A stretch of DNA of 21,237 nucleotides from JAXDBM01 sp964460245 (lineage in GTDB: Bacteria; Desulfobacterota; Syntrophia; Syntrophales; Fen-1087): positions 1 through 21,237 of the forward strand of contig CAYWTL010000042.1 of NCBI GenBank assembly GCA_964460245.1, written 5' to 3'. Shown in pieces: positions 7,473-14,276 of this stretch; the first letter of the stretch is position 1; each line of letters starts with the position of its first letter. The notes below the pieces were generated by a model. The model had not been told where the DNA came from and made no database searches. It worked only from the letters and a program-made list of their open reading frames with translations. The position numbers and the translations under genes were made by a program.

Positions 7473-7725
7473 CTCCGATAAACTCCGTCTCGTCCGCGAC
7501 CGAACGGTAGATCTCTTTCACACCCACAAGATACTCGGGGTGGGCATGATACACCCTGCCGGCGGCAATCTCACGAAGGGCCGCGACAATCGCCCGATTG
7601 TTCCTGATATCCGTCAAGGGAGCGGAATCCTTCAACAGCTGTTTTGCCCGCCGTGCCGTCAGCATGACCAGGGCAAACCGGTTGTCCGCTTTCCGCAGTG
7701 CGTCTTCGACCGTTATTCTCGCCAT
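7453..7725 (-). CDS. rpoZ: DNA-directed RNA polymerase omega subunit
   Basis: This 90-residue protein begins M-A-R-I-T-V-E-D-A-L and has N-R-F-A-L-V-M-L-T-A-R-R-A-K-Q-L (residues 15-30) and V-A-A-L-R-E-I-A-A-G (47-56), the standard omega signature. Omega helps assemble beta' into RNA polymerase and mediates part of ppGpp binding in proteobacteria. The C-terminal tail is acidic (D-E-E-Y-T-E). It lies 95 bases downstream of gmk, a classic gmk-rpoZ neighbourhood, and its last 20 bases overlap the pyrF start. GAGG lies four bases before the ATG. A stronger AAGGAGG lies 13 bases away, too far to be used in the ordinary way. Confidence 0.95.
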   Translation of the reverse strand: MARITVEDALRKADNRFALVMLTARRAKQLLKDSAPLTDIRNNRAIVAALREIAAGRVYHAHPEYLVGVKEIYRSVADETEFIGDEEYTE

Positions 7726-7820
7726 TTTTCCTCAGCAACCTCCTTGCTTCCCGTTTTCCGTGTAGATCTTCACGTGCCCCGAGAATGTCCATCCTTCATC
7801 CGCCCGGTGCAAATATTTTG

Positions 7821-8474
7821 TCAATCTGCCAGGAACGGCTGCAGCCGTCCAGCCATCCGTTCCCGCCTGTTTGTCTCCGCGATATAGATGGACCGGAGAC
7901 AATTCACAGCATGATTGATATTATCGTTGATAATCACGTAATCATACCAGATAACTTGTTTAATTTCATCCATGACCTTATGCATTCTTCTCCGGATCAC
8001 TTCCGGGGTCTCGCCCCGTTTGCTCAGCCTCTGTTTCAGATCGTCGATCGAAGGGGGCAGGATAAAGACAAAAACGCCACCCGGATAATTTCTTTTTAAA
8101 GCCCCCGCACCGCCCGGCTCCAGATCCAGCAGAAGATTGCATCTTTCCTCCATGGCGCAGCGAAGGGAATCGATCAATGTACCGTAGAGGTGGCCGTAAT
8201 TCTCTGTCCATTCGGCAAAGTCACCTTGCCCGATCCGTTCTCGGAAGGAATCCTCTGTAATAAAATGGTAGTCGACACCCTCCCGCTCTCCCGGCCGGGG
8301 AAGTCTCGTGGTATAGGACACGGAGAAACGGACGTCCGGACACAGCTTCATGAATTCACGGCAAATCGATGTTTTCCCCGTCCCGGATGGTGCCGATACA
8401 ACGATAAAAAAGCCCTCGCTCGAATCGTTGCAGCCCGTCGGATTTTCGAGCGCCTGACGATCGCATCTATTCAA
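7821..8474 (-). CDS. gmk: Guanylate kinase
   Basis: Guanylate kinase turns GMP into GDP with ATP. The P-loop A-P-S-G-T-G-K-T is at residues 28-35. The GMP-binding S-V-S-Y-T-T-R-x-P-R-P-G-E segment follows near 51-64, with G-V-D-Y-H-F after it. The lid region R-L-x-x-R-G is near 147-152. The strand usually reading I-D-x-Q-G-A is L-E-P-G-G-A here, so the usual Asp is Glu and Gln is Gly, an uncommon variant at the GMP site. Length is 217 residues (207 in E. coli). The start appears to be TTG at 8474, because there is no ATG or GTG between it and the P-loop strand. It overlaps the yicC end by eight bases, consistent with coupled translation. Confidence 0.92.
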   Translation of the reverse strand: MNRCDRQALENPTGCNDSSEGFFIVVSAPSGTGKTSICREFMKLCPDVRFSVSYTTRLPRPGEREGVDYHFITEDSFRERIGQGDFAEWTENYGHLYGTLIDSLRCAMEERCNLLLDLEPGGAGALKRNYPGGVFVFILPPSIDDLKQRLSKRGETPEVIRRRMHKVMDEIKQVIWYDYVIINDNINHAVNCLRSIYIAETNRRERMAGRLQPFLAD

Positions 8475-9354
8475 TGTTCTGAACCTGCTCCCTTAATTTG
8501 GAAAGTTCGCTCTTGATCTCGATCACATGGCGGGAGATTTGCGCGTCGCTGCTCTTCGAACCGATCGTGTTCACCTCCCTGTTCATCTCCTGGATGAGGA
8601 AATCCACTTTTCTGCCGATGGCTTCCCGACTTTTCAGCATTTCCAGAAATTGTCCGATGTGACTCCGAAAACGAACGATCTCTTCTGTAATATCGCTCTT
8701 TTCAGCCATGATGGCAACTTCCTGACACAAGCGGGCATCATCCACGAGCATGCCATCCATGAGCTCCCGCACCCGATCCGACAGCCTTTTATGGTACTCC
8801 CTCACATTCCGGGGGACGCCCGCCTCGATTTCACTCAGGTATCCCCGGATCAGTTCGATGCGGTTTTCCAAATCTTCGCACAACGAAGCCCCCTCCTTCT
8901 GACGCATTATCATCAGGGAATCCAATGCCTCACGCAAAGCGACTCCCAGCCCCTCCCAGATGGTGTTGACATCCTCTTCGGGCAATTCCAGAGGCACAAA
9001 AACATCCTTGAGGCCGGCCAGCATATCCAGGGTAATCTCATCCTTGAGACCGAACTGTTCCTTCAACCGGGTCAGCAGGTCGTGGTAATTCCGAACCAGT
9101 GACAGGTTCATCTCGAGAGGCCGCGTATCCTCCATTCCCGCCTGATTTTCCCGCCGGATGTTCACGTCAATCCTGCCCCGGACGAGCTGTTCGTTGATCT
9201 TCTTCTTGACCTCCGGTTCAAGCGGTGCCAGATTCGCCGGCATCCTCAGGGAAAGCTCCAGATAGCGGTGGTTGAGCGATTTGACTTCCACGATGTATTT
9301 TCGCCCGCCGAGGACGGCCTCCGCCCGGCCATATCCGGTCATACTACGAATCAT
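8467..9354 (-). CDS. yicC: YicC family protein (YicC/YloC-type endoribonuclease family)
   Basis: The protein starts M-I-R-S-M-T-G-Y-G-R-A-E, the invariant YicC opening, and runs 295 residues, the usual length. The N-terminal domain contains E-V-K-S-L-N-H-R-Y-L-E (about 23-33). The C-terminal DUF1732 domain ends with E-M-N-R-E-V-N-T-I-G-S-K and a final helix E-I-K-S-E-L-S-K-L-R-E-Q-V-Q-N-I-E. Members of this family have been reported to act on RNA in E. coli and Bacillus; the target here is unknown. A start at 9384 was rejected because the conserved opening begins at 9354 and AAGGAG lies ten bases upstream. Its first 11 bases overlap the DUF4416 gene, and its end overlaps gmk. The remA/DUF370 gene sometimes found between yicC and gmk is absent. 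Confidence 0.92.
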   Translation of the reverse strand: MIRSMTGYGRAEAVLGGRKYIVEVKSLNHRYLELSLRMPANLAPLEPEVKKKINEQLVRGRIDVNIRRENQAGMEDTRPLEMNLSLVRNYHDLLTRLKEQFGLKDEITLDMLAGLKDVFVPLELPEEDVNTIWEGLGVALREALDSLMIMRQKEGASLCEDLENRIELIRGYLSEIEAGVPRNVREYHKRLSDRVRELMDGMLVDDARLCQEVAIMAEKSDITEEIVRFRSHIGQFLEMLKSREAIGRKVDFLIQEMNREVNTIGSKSSDAQISRHVIEIKSELSKLREQVQNIE

Positions 9355-9928
9355 AGTTGCGAGTCTCCTTGCATTGTTCTTCATCCTCTCTCCAACTGCC
9401 GGACACGCCTCTCAAATCCAACAGGTATTTTTCCCGCACTCTGTTCAAGAAGCCGATCATTTGGCTCCCGGCATAATCGGGATAGGTCCATGGAAGCGGC
9501 CGGAATGTTCCGTCTGAAAAAATCAGCGTCAGGTCCGCATAAATCCCGTCCCTCAGATAAGGCCGGTGGGAATAGCCTTTGCCGGTTGCCAGTATCAAGT
9601 GCGATGGCGAAATGTAGCCCGGATCGATATTGACGCGCCTTTGACGATCCTGTGTATACTGCTCTTCAATCCGGTTGGTCAGGCATTTGATTTCCGGCAG
9701 GTCTTCCGGCCGAACCAGCCGCCCGAAACTGACCATTCGCCGGACCAGCAATTTTCCCATTTCCCCTTCATAATAATCCGTCTCGGCAAAGGGCATCCCG
9801 GCACTGACAAAATCGGGTTCTCCGAAACGGTCGGTCAGGGTGCCTACCGCCGCACCGATATCGGTCCAGTTTGCGGAAAAGATGCTGATCACCAGTTTAA
9901 CGGCTTGGGCGGGTCTGGGTCTGCTCAT
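9344..9928 (-). CDS. DUF4416 family protein
   Basis: The 194-residue product begins M-S-R-P-R-P-A-Q-A-V-K-L-V-I-S-I-F-S and contains G-x-x-D-F-V-S, F-A-E-T-D-Y-Y-E-G-E-M-G near residues 45-58 and N-I-D-P-G-Y-I near 101-107. I recognise this pattern as DUF4416, a family common in Deltaproteobacteria and related anaerobes with no established function. The start at 9928 sits in an ATGA overlap with the end of rfaE1, so translation is coupled. The open frame continues upstream to 10048 inside rfaE1, but that stretch does not look like the family. It has no membrane segments or signal peptide. Its fixed position between rfaE1 and yicC suggests a cytoplasmic housekeeping role, which is only inference. 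Confidence 0.8.
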   Translation of the reverse strand: MSRPRPAQAVKLVISIFSANWTDIGAAVGTLTDRFGEPDFVSAGMPFAETDYYEGEMGKLLVRRMVSFGRLVRPEDLPEIKCLTNRIEEQYTQDRQRRVNIDPGYISPSHLILATGKGYSHRPYLRDGIYADLTLIFSDGTFRPLPWTYPDYAGSQMIGFLNRVREKYLLDLRGVSGSWREDEEQCKETRNYDS

Positions 9929-10929
9929 AAAACCCGTTTCAATTCCGACTGGGAAACCGTTGCGGTCCCGACCTTGCCGACGACGATTCCCGCGGCGTGA
10001 TTGGCCAGAAATGCAGCTTCCGTAAATGTCGCTCCGGAGGCCAAGCACAGCGCAAGAACACCGATCACGGTGTCGCCCGCACCCGTGACATCATAGACTT
10101 CTCGGGCTTCCGCCGGAAACCGGGTGTGTTTGATCCGCTTCTTCCTTTCAAAAAGACTCATGCCCTCTTCCCCGCATGTAATCAGAACCGCTCGGAAACG
10201 ATACCGGTCCAGAAGAGTCTCACCGGCCTGTATCAAATTCTCCGCATCAACCCATTCCAGTCCGGCAGCCCGTCCCGCCTCATGATGATTCGGAGTTACG
10301 ATGTGAAGGTCCTGGTAAAGAGAGAAATCGCTTTTTTTCGGATCAACGCACACCGTGATCGGCCGGTCCGATATGATCTCGCGGATCCCGTCCAGAAGGG
10401 ATCGGGTCACAACCCCTTTGCTGTAGTCGGAAACGACGATGGCCCCCAGTTCATCCTTCAGCGCTCGAATGTAATCGATGATGTGCCCGATGCTGTCTTC
10501 TTCTACGGGCTGGCGGCTCTCCCGATCATATCTGACAACCTGCTGATTGTGGGCTACAATTCTTGTTTTCAGCGTTGTCGGCCGTTTTGCCTCCACAACG
10601 ATTCCGGAAGTGTCGATTTGCCTTTTGCGAAATTCACTGACGATTCTTTTGCCCATCTCATCGGCGCCGACGACACCGGCCACGCGCACGCCCCCTCCGA
10701 CAGCAAAAATGTTGTTCAGGACATTTGCGGATCCGCCGAGCAGAAGATTGTCGGATGTCACTTCAACCACCGGCACCGGCGCCTCGGGAGATATCCGTGA
10801 AACCTTCCCCCAGATGAAATGGTCCACCATGATGTCACCCACGACCAGAACCTTGGCGGCAGGAAAGCGGTCAATAATATCAAAAGTCCTTTTTTTGCTT
10901 ACCCTTTTCATCATTCTGCGGTTCAACAT
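9925..10929 (-). CDS. rfaE1: D-glycero-beta-D-manno-heptose-7-phosphate kinase (single-domain RfaE1/HldE-N type)
   Basis: This PfkB-family sugar kinase of 334 residues phosphorylates heptose 7-phosphate at C1 for LPS inner-core heptose. K-V-L-V-V-G-D-I-M-V-D (26-36) and W-G-K-V-S-R-I-S-P-E-A-P-V-P-V-V (40-55) are specific to the RfaE group. GGSANV (65-70) and the PfkB signature D-V-T-G-A-G-D-T (280-287, catalytic Asp286) are intact. There is no C-terminal nucleotidyltransferase domain, so the adenylylating RfaE2 partner must be encoded elsewhere. It is the first gene of the long minus-strand string and has a promoter at 11073-11101. The ATG at 10929 lacks a good ribosome-binding site. ATG codons at 10914 and 10911 are equally possible. 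Confidence 0.9.
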   Translation of the reverse strand: MLNRRMMKRVSKKRTFDIIDRFPAAKVLVVGDIMVDHFIWGKVSRISPEAPVPVVEVTSDNLLLGGSANVLNNIFAVGGGVRVAGVVGADEMGKRIVSEFRKRQIDTSGIVVEAKRPTTLKTRIVAHNQQVVRYDRESRQPVEEDSIGHIIDYIRALKDELGAIVVSDYSKGVVTRSLLDGIREIISDRPITVCVDPKKSDFSLYQDLHIVTPNHHEAGRAAGLEWVDAENLIQAGETLLDRYRFRAVLITCGEEGMSLFERKKRIKHTRFPAEAREVYDVTGAGDTVIGVLALCLASGATFTEAAFLANHAAGIVVGKVGTATVSQSELKRVL

Positions 10930-11004
10930 ATCTTGATGGCGCCATCATGAATCCTTCACGGGGATTCCGGATCTTCAGCCGGACCGCAAATCGCACCCTG
11001 TCGT

Positions 11005-11036
11005 GTCGACGGACCGGCAAGTCGACGGACCGGCAA
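11005..11036. repeat. Tandem repeat, 2 x 16 bp
   Basis: GTCGACGGACCGGCAA occurs at 11005-11020 and again, with no mismatch and no spacer, at 11021-11036. Each copy starts with the palindrome GTCGAC. It lies in the predicted untranslated leader of rfaE1, about 75 bases before the start codon. Confidence 0.95.
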
Positions 11037-11072
11037 TCCGAAGCCCTGCGCCGATGATCTTTATATCCTTTC

Positions 11073-11101
11073 ATGCTATTATGATTGAATTCGATTGTCA
11101 A
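11073..11101 (-). promoter_or_regulatory. Sigma-70-type promoter for the rfaE1 gene string
   Basis: On the minus strand a perfect -35 box TTGACA (11101..11096) and TAGCAT (11078..11073, four of six matches) are 17 bases apart. Transcription would start near 11066, giving a leader of roughly 140 bases that includes the tandem repeat. The -35 box overlaps one arm of the ten-base inverted repeat described at 11091-11185. Confidence 0.5.
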
Positions 11102-11185
11102 TGCTTTTATCCTAAAATCATTGATATTTTTTATTATTTCGGGAAGCTGGCACATATTCCTTATTGACTTCAGCCTGACAATCGA
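11091..11185. repeat. Ten-base inverted repeat spanning the divergent promoters
   Basis: TCGATTGTCA (11091-11100) and its exact reverse complement TGACAATCGA (11176-11185) are 75 bases apart. One arm covers most of the -35 box of the rfaE1 promoter, and the other lies in the spacer of the plsC promoter. The symmetrical placement would suit a regulator binding both. Confidence 0.6.
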
Positions 11186-11192
11186 GTAGATA
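11164..11192 (+). promoter_or_regulatory. Possible promoter of the plsC-ftsK-rimO group
   Basis: TTGACT (11164-11169, five of six matches) is followed after 17 bases by TAGATA (11187-11192, about three of six). The -10 box is weak, which would fit a regulated or low-level promoter. It overlaps one arm of the inverted repeat at 11180-11216. Confidence 0.35.
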
Positions 11193-11216
11193 GTAAAGCG
11201 ATTGTAATACTCGATT
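11180..11216. repeat. Nine-base inverted repeat over the plsC promoter -10 region
   Basis: AATCGAGTA (11180-11188) and TACTCGATT (11208-11216) are exact reverse complements separated by 19 bases. A nested pair CAATCG (11179-11184) and CGATTG (11199-11204) is also present. It lies 17 bases before the plsC ATG and could be an operator. Confidence 0.6.
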
Positions 11217-11233
11217 TTAACAATGGAAAGTGT

Positions 11234-12004
11234 ATGCTGCGTTCTGCCATCATCCTCGCTTTGGGTGTCGTGATCACGGGCTACATGTCTGCATGTGCCG
11301 TTATTTTTTCCCTGGCATCGCCGGGAGAGAATAAAATTCACCGGCTTGCCCGGCTGTGGGCGAAGATGTTGCTGATTCTTTCCAACACACGGATTACGGT
11401 GGTTGGAGCGGAAAACGTGCTGATCGGAAAACCGCAGATCTTCATGGCCAATCACCAAAGCGATTTCGATATCCTCATTGTTCTCGGCTTTGTCCCCGGA
11501 CAGTTCCGATGGATCGCGAAGAAGGAACTTTTTAAAATTCCCGTGTTTCGCACGGCGATGAGGAACGCCGGATATATTGAGATCGACCGGCAGCAACACG
11601 AAAAGGCGATGAGGAGTCTTGACATTGCGGCGCAAAAAATCCGTGAGGGAAAATCGGTGATGACCTTTCCCGAAGGCACGAGAAGCAAAGACGGCGAAAT
11701 AAAACCTTTCAAGCAGGGCATGTTTCATCTTGCCATCAAAGCAGGTGTTCCAATCGTCCCGATTTCCATCGTCGGAGCCGGAGACATCATGCCCAAGAGG
11801 TCGCTCAGAATCAACCCGGGAAAAGTCACGATGATTATCGACAAGCCTATCGACGTCAGTGGCTACACGGTTGAGAACCGGTCGGCTTTGATTCAGCGCG
11901 TCACGGATGTCATCGTCGGAAATTACAACCGGGCACAAATGGGCACTACCGCAAACCGACCTGTCGCGGCAAAGCTGACGCAAACGGCAACGGGCGAGGC
12001 ATGA
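11234..12004 (+). CDS. plsC: 1-acyl-sn-glycerol-3-phosphate acyltransferase (PlsC/LPLAT family)
   Basis: This 256-residue membrane-associated enzyme puts the second acyl chain on lysophosphatidic acid to give phosphatidic acid. The catalytic block N-H-Q-S-D-F-D (73-79, the H-x4-D pair His74 and Asp79) and the glycerophosphate-binding F-P-E-G-T-R-S (145-151) are intact. V-P-I-V-P-I-S-I-V-G-A-G follows near residues 172-183. A hydrophobic N-terminal segment (about 5-28) should anchor it to the membrane. The polar C-terminal tail past residue 235 is not conserved in the family. GGAAAG lies just upstream of the ATG. ftsK begins 28 bases after its stop, so plsC probably heads a plsC-ftsK-rimO transcription unit. 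Confidence 0.9.
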   Translation: MLRSAIILALGVVITGYMSACAVIFSLASPGENKIHRLARLWAKMLLILSNTRITVVGAENVLIGKPQIFMANHQSDFDILIVLGFVPGQFRWIAKKELFKIPVFRTAMRNAGYIEIDRQQHEKAMRSLDIAAQKIREGKSVMTFPEGTRSKDGEIKPFKQGMFHLAIKAGVPIVPISIVGAGDIMPKRSLRINPGKVTMIIDKPIDVSGYTVENRSALIQRVTDVIVGNYNRAQMGTTANRPVAAKLTQTATGEA

Positions 12005-12032
12005 CCGGGATTTTTCCTGACGGTATTCCGAG

Positions 12033-14276
12033 ATGACGGAAAAAACACCCGCCTTCAAAAGGCCCAGAGAAATTGCCGGGGTCATCATCCTCACCATCGC
12101 CATCTTTCTGGTGCTGAGCCTCTGCTCCTATCACCCCTCGGATCCATCCTTCACGCACTTTGTTGCAGGTAAGGTAAAAACGCATAACCTCATCGGCTCG
12201 ATGGGATCCTATACGGCGGATTCCCTTTTGAGGCTTCTGGGCATCGGCGCTTTCTGGCTCCCGGTATTTCTTTCCATCATTTCCTTTAAGTATTTCCTTG
12301 ACGAGAAGTTCACCCTGAATCCCGCCGGTATCGCCGCGTTTGGCGGACTGCTCCTGGCAACGTCCGCACTTGCCTCGGTTTCTCTAAGCGAAATTCCCGT
12401 TTACGGCTTCAAACTGCGTCCCGGCGGATTGCTCGGGTACCTGCTGGATCAGACAGCAAATTCCTTCCTCAGCGTAATCGGCTCTTATATCCTGCTCGTG
12501 GTCATTCTGATTCTGTCCCTCATGATCCTGATCGATTTGTCTATCGTATCATTCATGAGTCAGTTGAAAATCCGCATTCTGACTCCCTGGGTCCGGGCCA
12601 CGGAGCGTTTTACTGGCCTGGTAAAAAATCTGAAGGACAAGAAAATCCTCCCCGAGACAAAGAGAATTGCAAAGATCGACCCGGTCATCGACCTTCCCCA
12701 GCCCAAGGGGGAAAAAATACGACCGGCAAAAGTGTCACAGACCCAGTTTGACTTCGTCCCGCCAAGTGGCCGCTTCATCATCCCTTCGCTGACCCTTCTC
12801 GATCAGGTTCAGCGTAAAGATCTGCGGATCAAGCGTGAAAGTCTGATCGCCAACGCCAGGATTCTGGAAACCAAACTGGCCGATTTCGGCGTGGAGGGGA
12901 AGGTGTCCGAGGTAAAACCGGGCCCTGTGATCACCATGTACGAACTGGAACCGGCTCCCGGTGTCAAAATTAACAAAATCACGAATCTATCGGACGACCT
13001 GGCGCTGGCGCTCCGGGCGCCCAGCATCCGGATCATTGCCCCGATTCCGGGAAAAGCTGCCGTCGGTATCGAGATTCCCAACCTTGCCCGTGAACCGGTG
13101 CACCTGCTCGATGTCCTGGACAACGAAAACTTTCTGCAGTCGTCTCTGAAACTTCCTATCGCCCTGGGAGAGGACATCGTCGGCAGTCCGGTAATCACCG
13201 ATCTGATCCGCATGCCGCACCTGCTGATCGCCGGCACCACCGGATCCGGAAAGAGTGTCGGGCTAAACGCCATGATCTGCAGCATTCTGTTCAAGGCACC
13301 TCCCGACGAGGTCAAATTTCTGATGATTGACCCGAAGCGGCTGGAGCTTTCCGCCTATGAAGGCATCCCACATCTCCTGCATCCCGTTGTGGTCAATCCC
13401 AAAAAAGCCGCTCTGGTGCTGCGGTGGGCCGTGGAAGAAATGGAGAGGCGATATGAAATCATCAGTGAACTGGGCGTAAAGGGAATCGAGACCTACAACC
13501 GGGTCATCGAAAAGGCGCGCAGCGGAAAGGGCAAGCTCAACCTGGCGGACAAGGATCCGGGTTGCTCCGTAGAGGGATTCCCAGATCAACATGCAAAGCA
13601 TCCGGCGGATATCGCCAAGCGTCAGAAACTGCCTTATGTCGTGATTGTGATTGACGAGTTGGCAGACCTGATGATGGTTGCGCAGCGGAATGTGGAGGAG
13701 TCGCTGGCGCGCCTCGCCCAGATGGCAAGAGCGGCGGGCATCCATCTGATCCTGGCGACACAGCGCCCGTCCGTCGACGTCATCACCGGCATCATCAAGG
13801 CCAACTTTCCCACGAGGATTTCCTTTCAGGTTTCTTCCAAGGTCGATTCCCGGACGATCCTGGATCAGCTGGGTGCGGAAAAGCTCCTGGGCGCGGGAGA
13901 CATGCTCTTCATCCCCCCCGGCACGTCAAAGCTGGTCCGCATTCACGGGGCCTTTGTATCCGACAAGGAAATCGAAAGGATTGTGGCCTTCATTCGAAAG
14001 CAGGCCCAGCCGGACTACGATCCATCCATTGCCGAATACGAACAGGAAACGCCGGAAGGGGAAAAAACGGATGTCGATTTTGACGAAAAATACGACCAGG
14101 CGGTGGAACTGGTCACTGATCTGGGACAGGCCTCCATCTCCCTTGTGCAGCGCTATATGAAAATCGGCTATAACCGGGCCGCCCGGTTGATCGAGCGGAT
14201 GGAAGCGGAGGGGATCGTCGGACCCTCCGACGGCGTAAAACCCAGGAAAATCCTGGCCAAGAAACTTCCAAAGTGA
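12033..14276 (+). CDS. ftsK: DNA translocase FtsK
   Basis: The 747-residue protein carries about four N-terminal membrane helices (near 14-31, 70-86, 98-118 and 148-175), a short linker (180-240), alpha/beta motor domains and a C-terminal gamma winged helix (about 683-740). The Walker A motif G-T-T-G-S-G-K-S is at 401-408 and Walker B V-I-V-I-D-E-L-A-D-L-M ends at 547, with Asp541 and Glu542 as the key acids. R-P-S-V-D-V-I-T-G (578-586) is also typical. FtsK pumps DNA at the septum and activates XerCD recombination at dif. The gamma helix Y-N-R-A-A-R-L-I-E-R-M-E would read KOPS. The linker is short, as in SpoIIIE-like proteins, not the long Pro/Gln-rich one of E. coli. The ribosome-binding site is weak. 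Its stop overlaps the rimO start (GTGA). Confidence 0.96.
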   Translation: MTEKTPAFKRPREIAGVIILTIAIFLVLSLCSYHPSDPSFTHFVAGKVKTHNLIGSMGSYTADSLLRLLGIGAFWLPVFLSIISFKYFLDEKFTLNPAGIAAFGGLLLATSALASVSLSEIPVYGFKLRPGGLLGYLLDQTANSFLSVIGSYILLVVILILSLMILIDLSIVSFMSQLKIRILTPWVRATERFTGLVKNLKDKKILPETKRIAKIDPVIDLPQPKGEKIRPAKVSQTQFDFVPPSGRFIIPSLTLLDQVQRKDLRIKRESLIANARILETKLADFGVEGKVSEVKPGPVITMYELEPAPGVKINKITNLSDDLALALRAPSIRIIAPIPGKAAVGIEIPNLAREPVHLLDVLDNENFLQSSLKLPIALGEDIVGSPVITDLIRMPHLLIAGTTGSGKSVGLNAMICSILFKAPPDEVKFLMIDPKRLELSAYEGIPHLLHPVVVNPKKAALVLRWAVEEMERRYEIISELGVKGIETYNRVIEKARSGKGKLNLADKDPGCSVEGFPDQHAKHPADIAKRQKLPYVVIVIDELADLMMVAQRNVEESLARLAQMARAAGIHLILATQRPSVDVITGIIKANFPTRISFQVSSKVDSRTILDQLGAEKLLGAGDMLFIPPGTSKLVRIHGAFVSDKEIERIVAFIRKQAQPDYDPSIAEYEQETPEGEKTDVDFDEKYDQAVELVTDLGQASISLVQRYMKIGYNRAARLIERMEAEGIVGPSDGVKPRKILAKKLPK

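Larger units (their letters stand above)
10930..11233. promoter_or_regulatory. Divergent control region between rfaE1 and plsC
   Basis: This 304-base stretch carries no convincing gene. The half nearest rfaE1 is GC-rich and holds a perfect tandem repeat. The half nearest plsC is AT-rich and holds promoters in both directions plus two inverted repeats, listed separately. A frame on the minus strand (about 64 codons ending at 10880) crosses it, but its sequence is Arg-rich and resembles no family I know. Confidence 0.6.

Noticed and set aside
9997..10800. Plus-strand open frame of 267 codons
   Set aside because: It is antisense to rfaE1, which carries intact PfkB signatures, and shows no domain of its own.
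11148..11165. TGGCAC resembling a sigma-54 -24 element before plsC
   Set aside because: The -12 element is missing: the expected TTGC position reads CCTT, so there is no GC at the required spacing.
10880..12103. Minus-strand open frame of 407 codons across plsC
   Set aside because: It runs antisense to plsC and through the divergent promoter region, with Arg- and His-rich sequence typical of a shadow frame.
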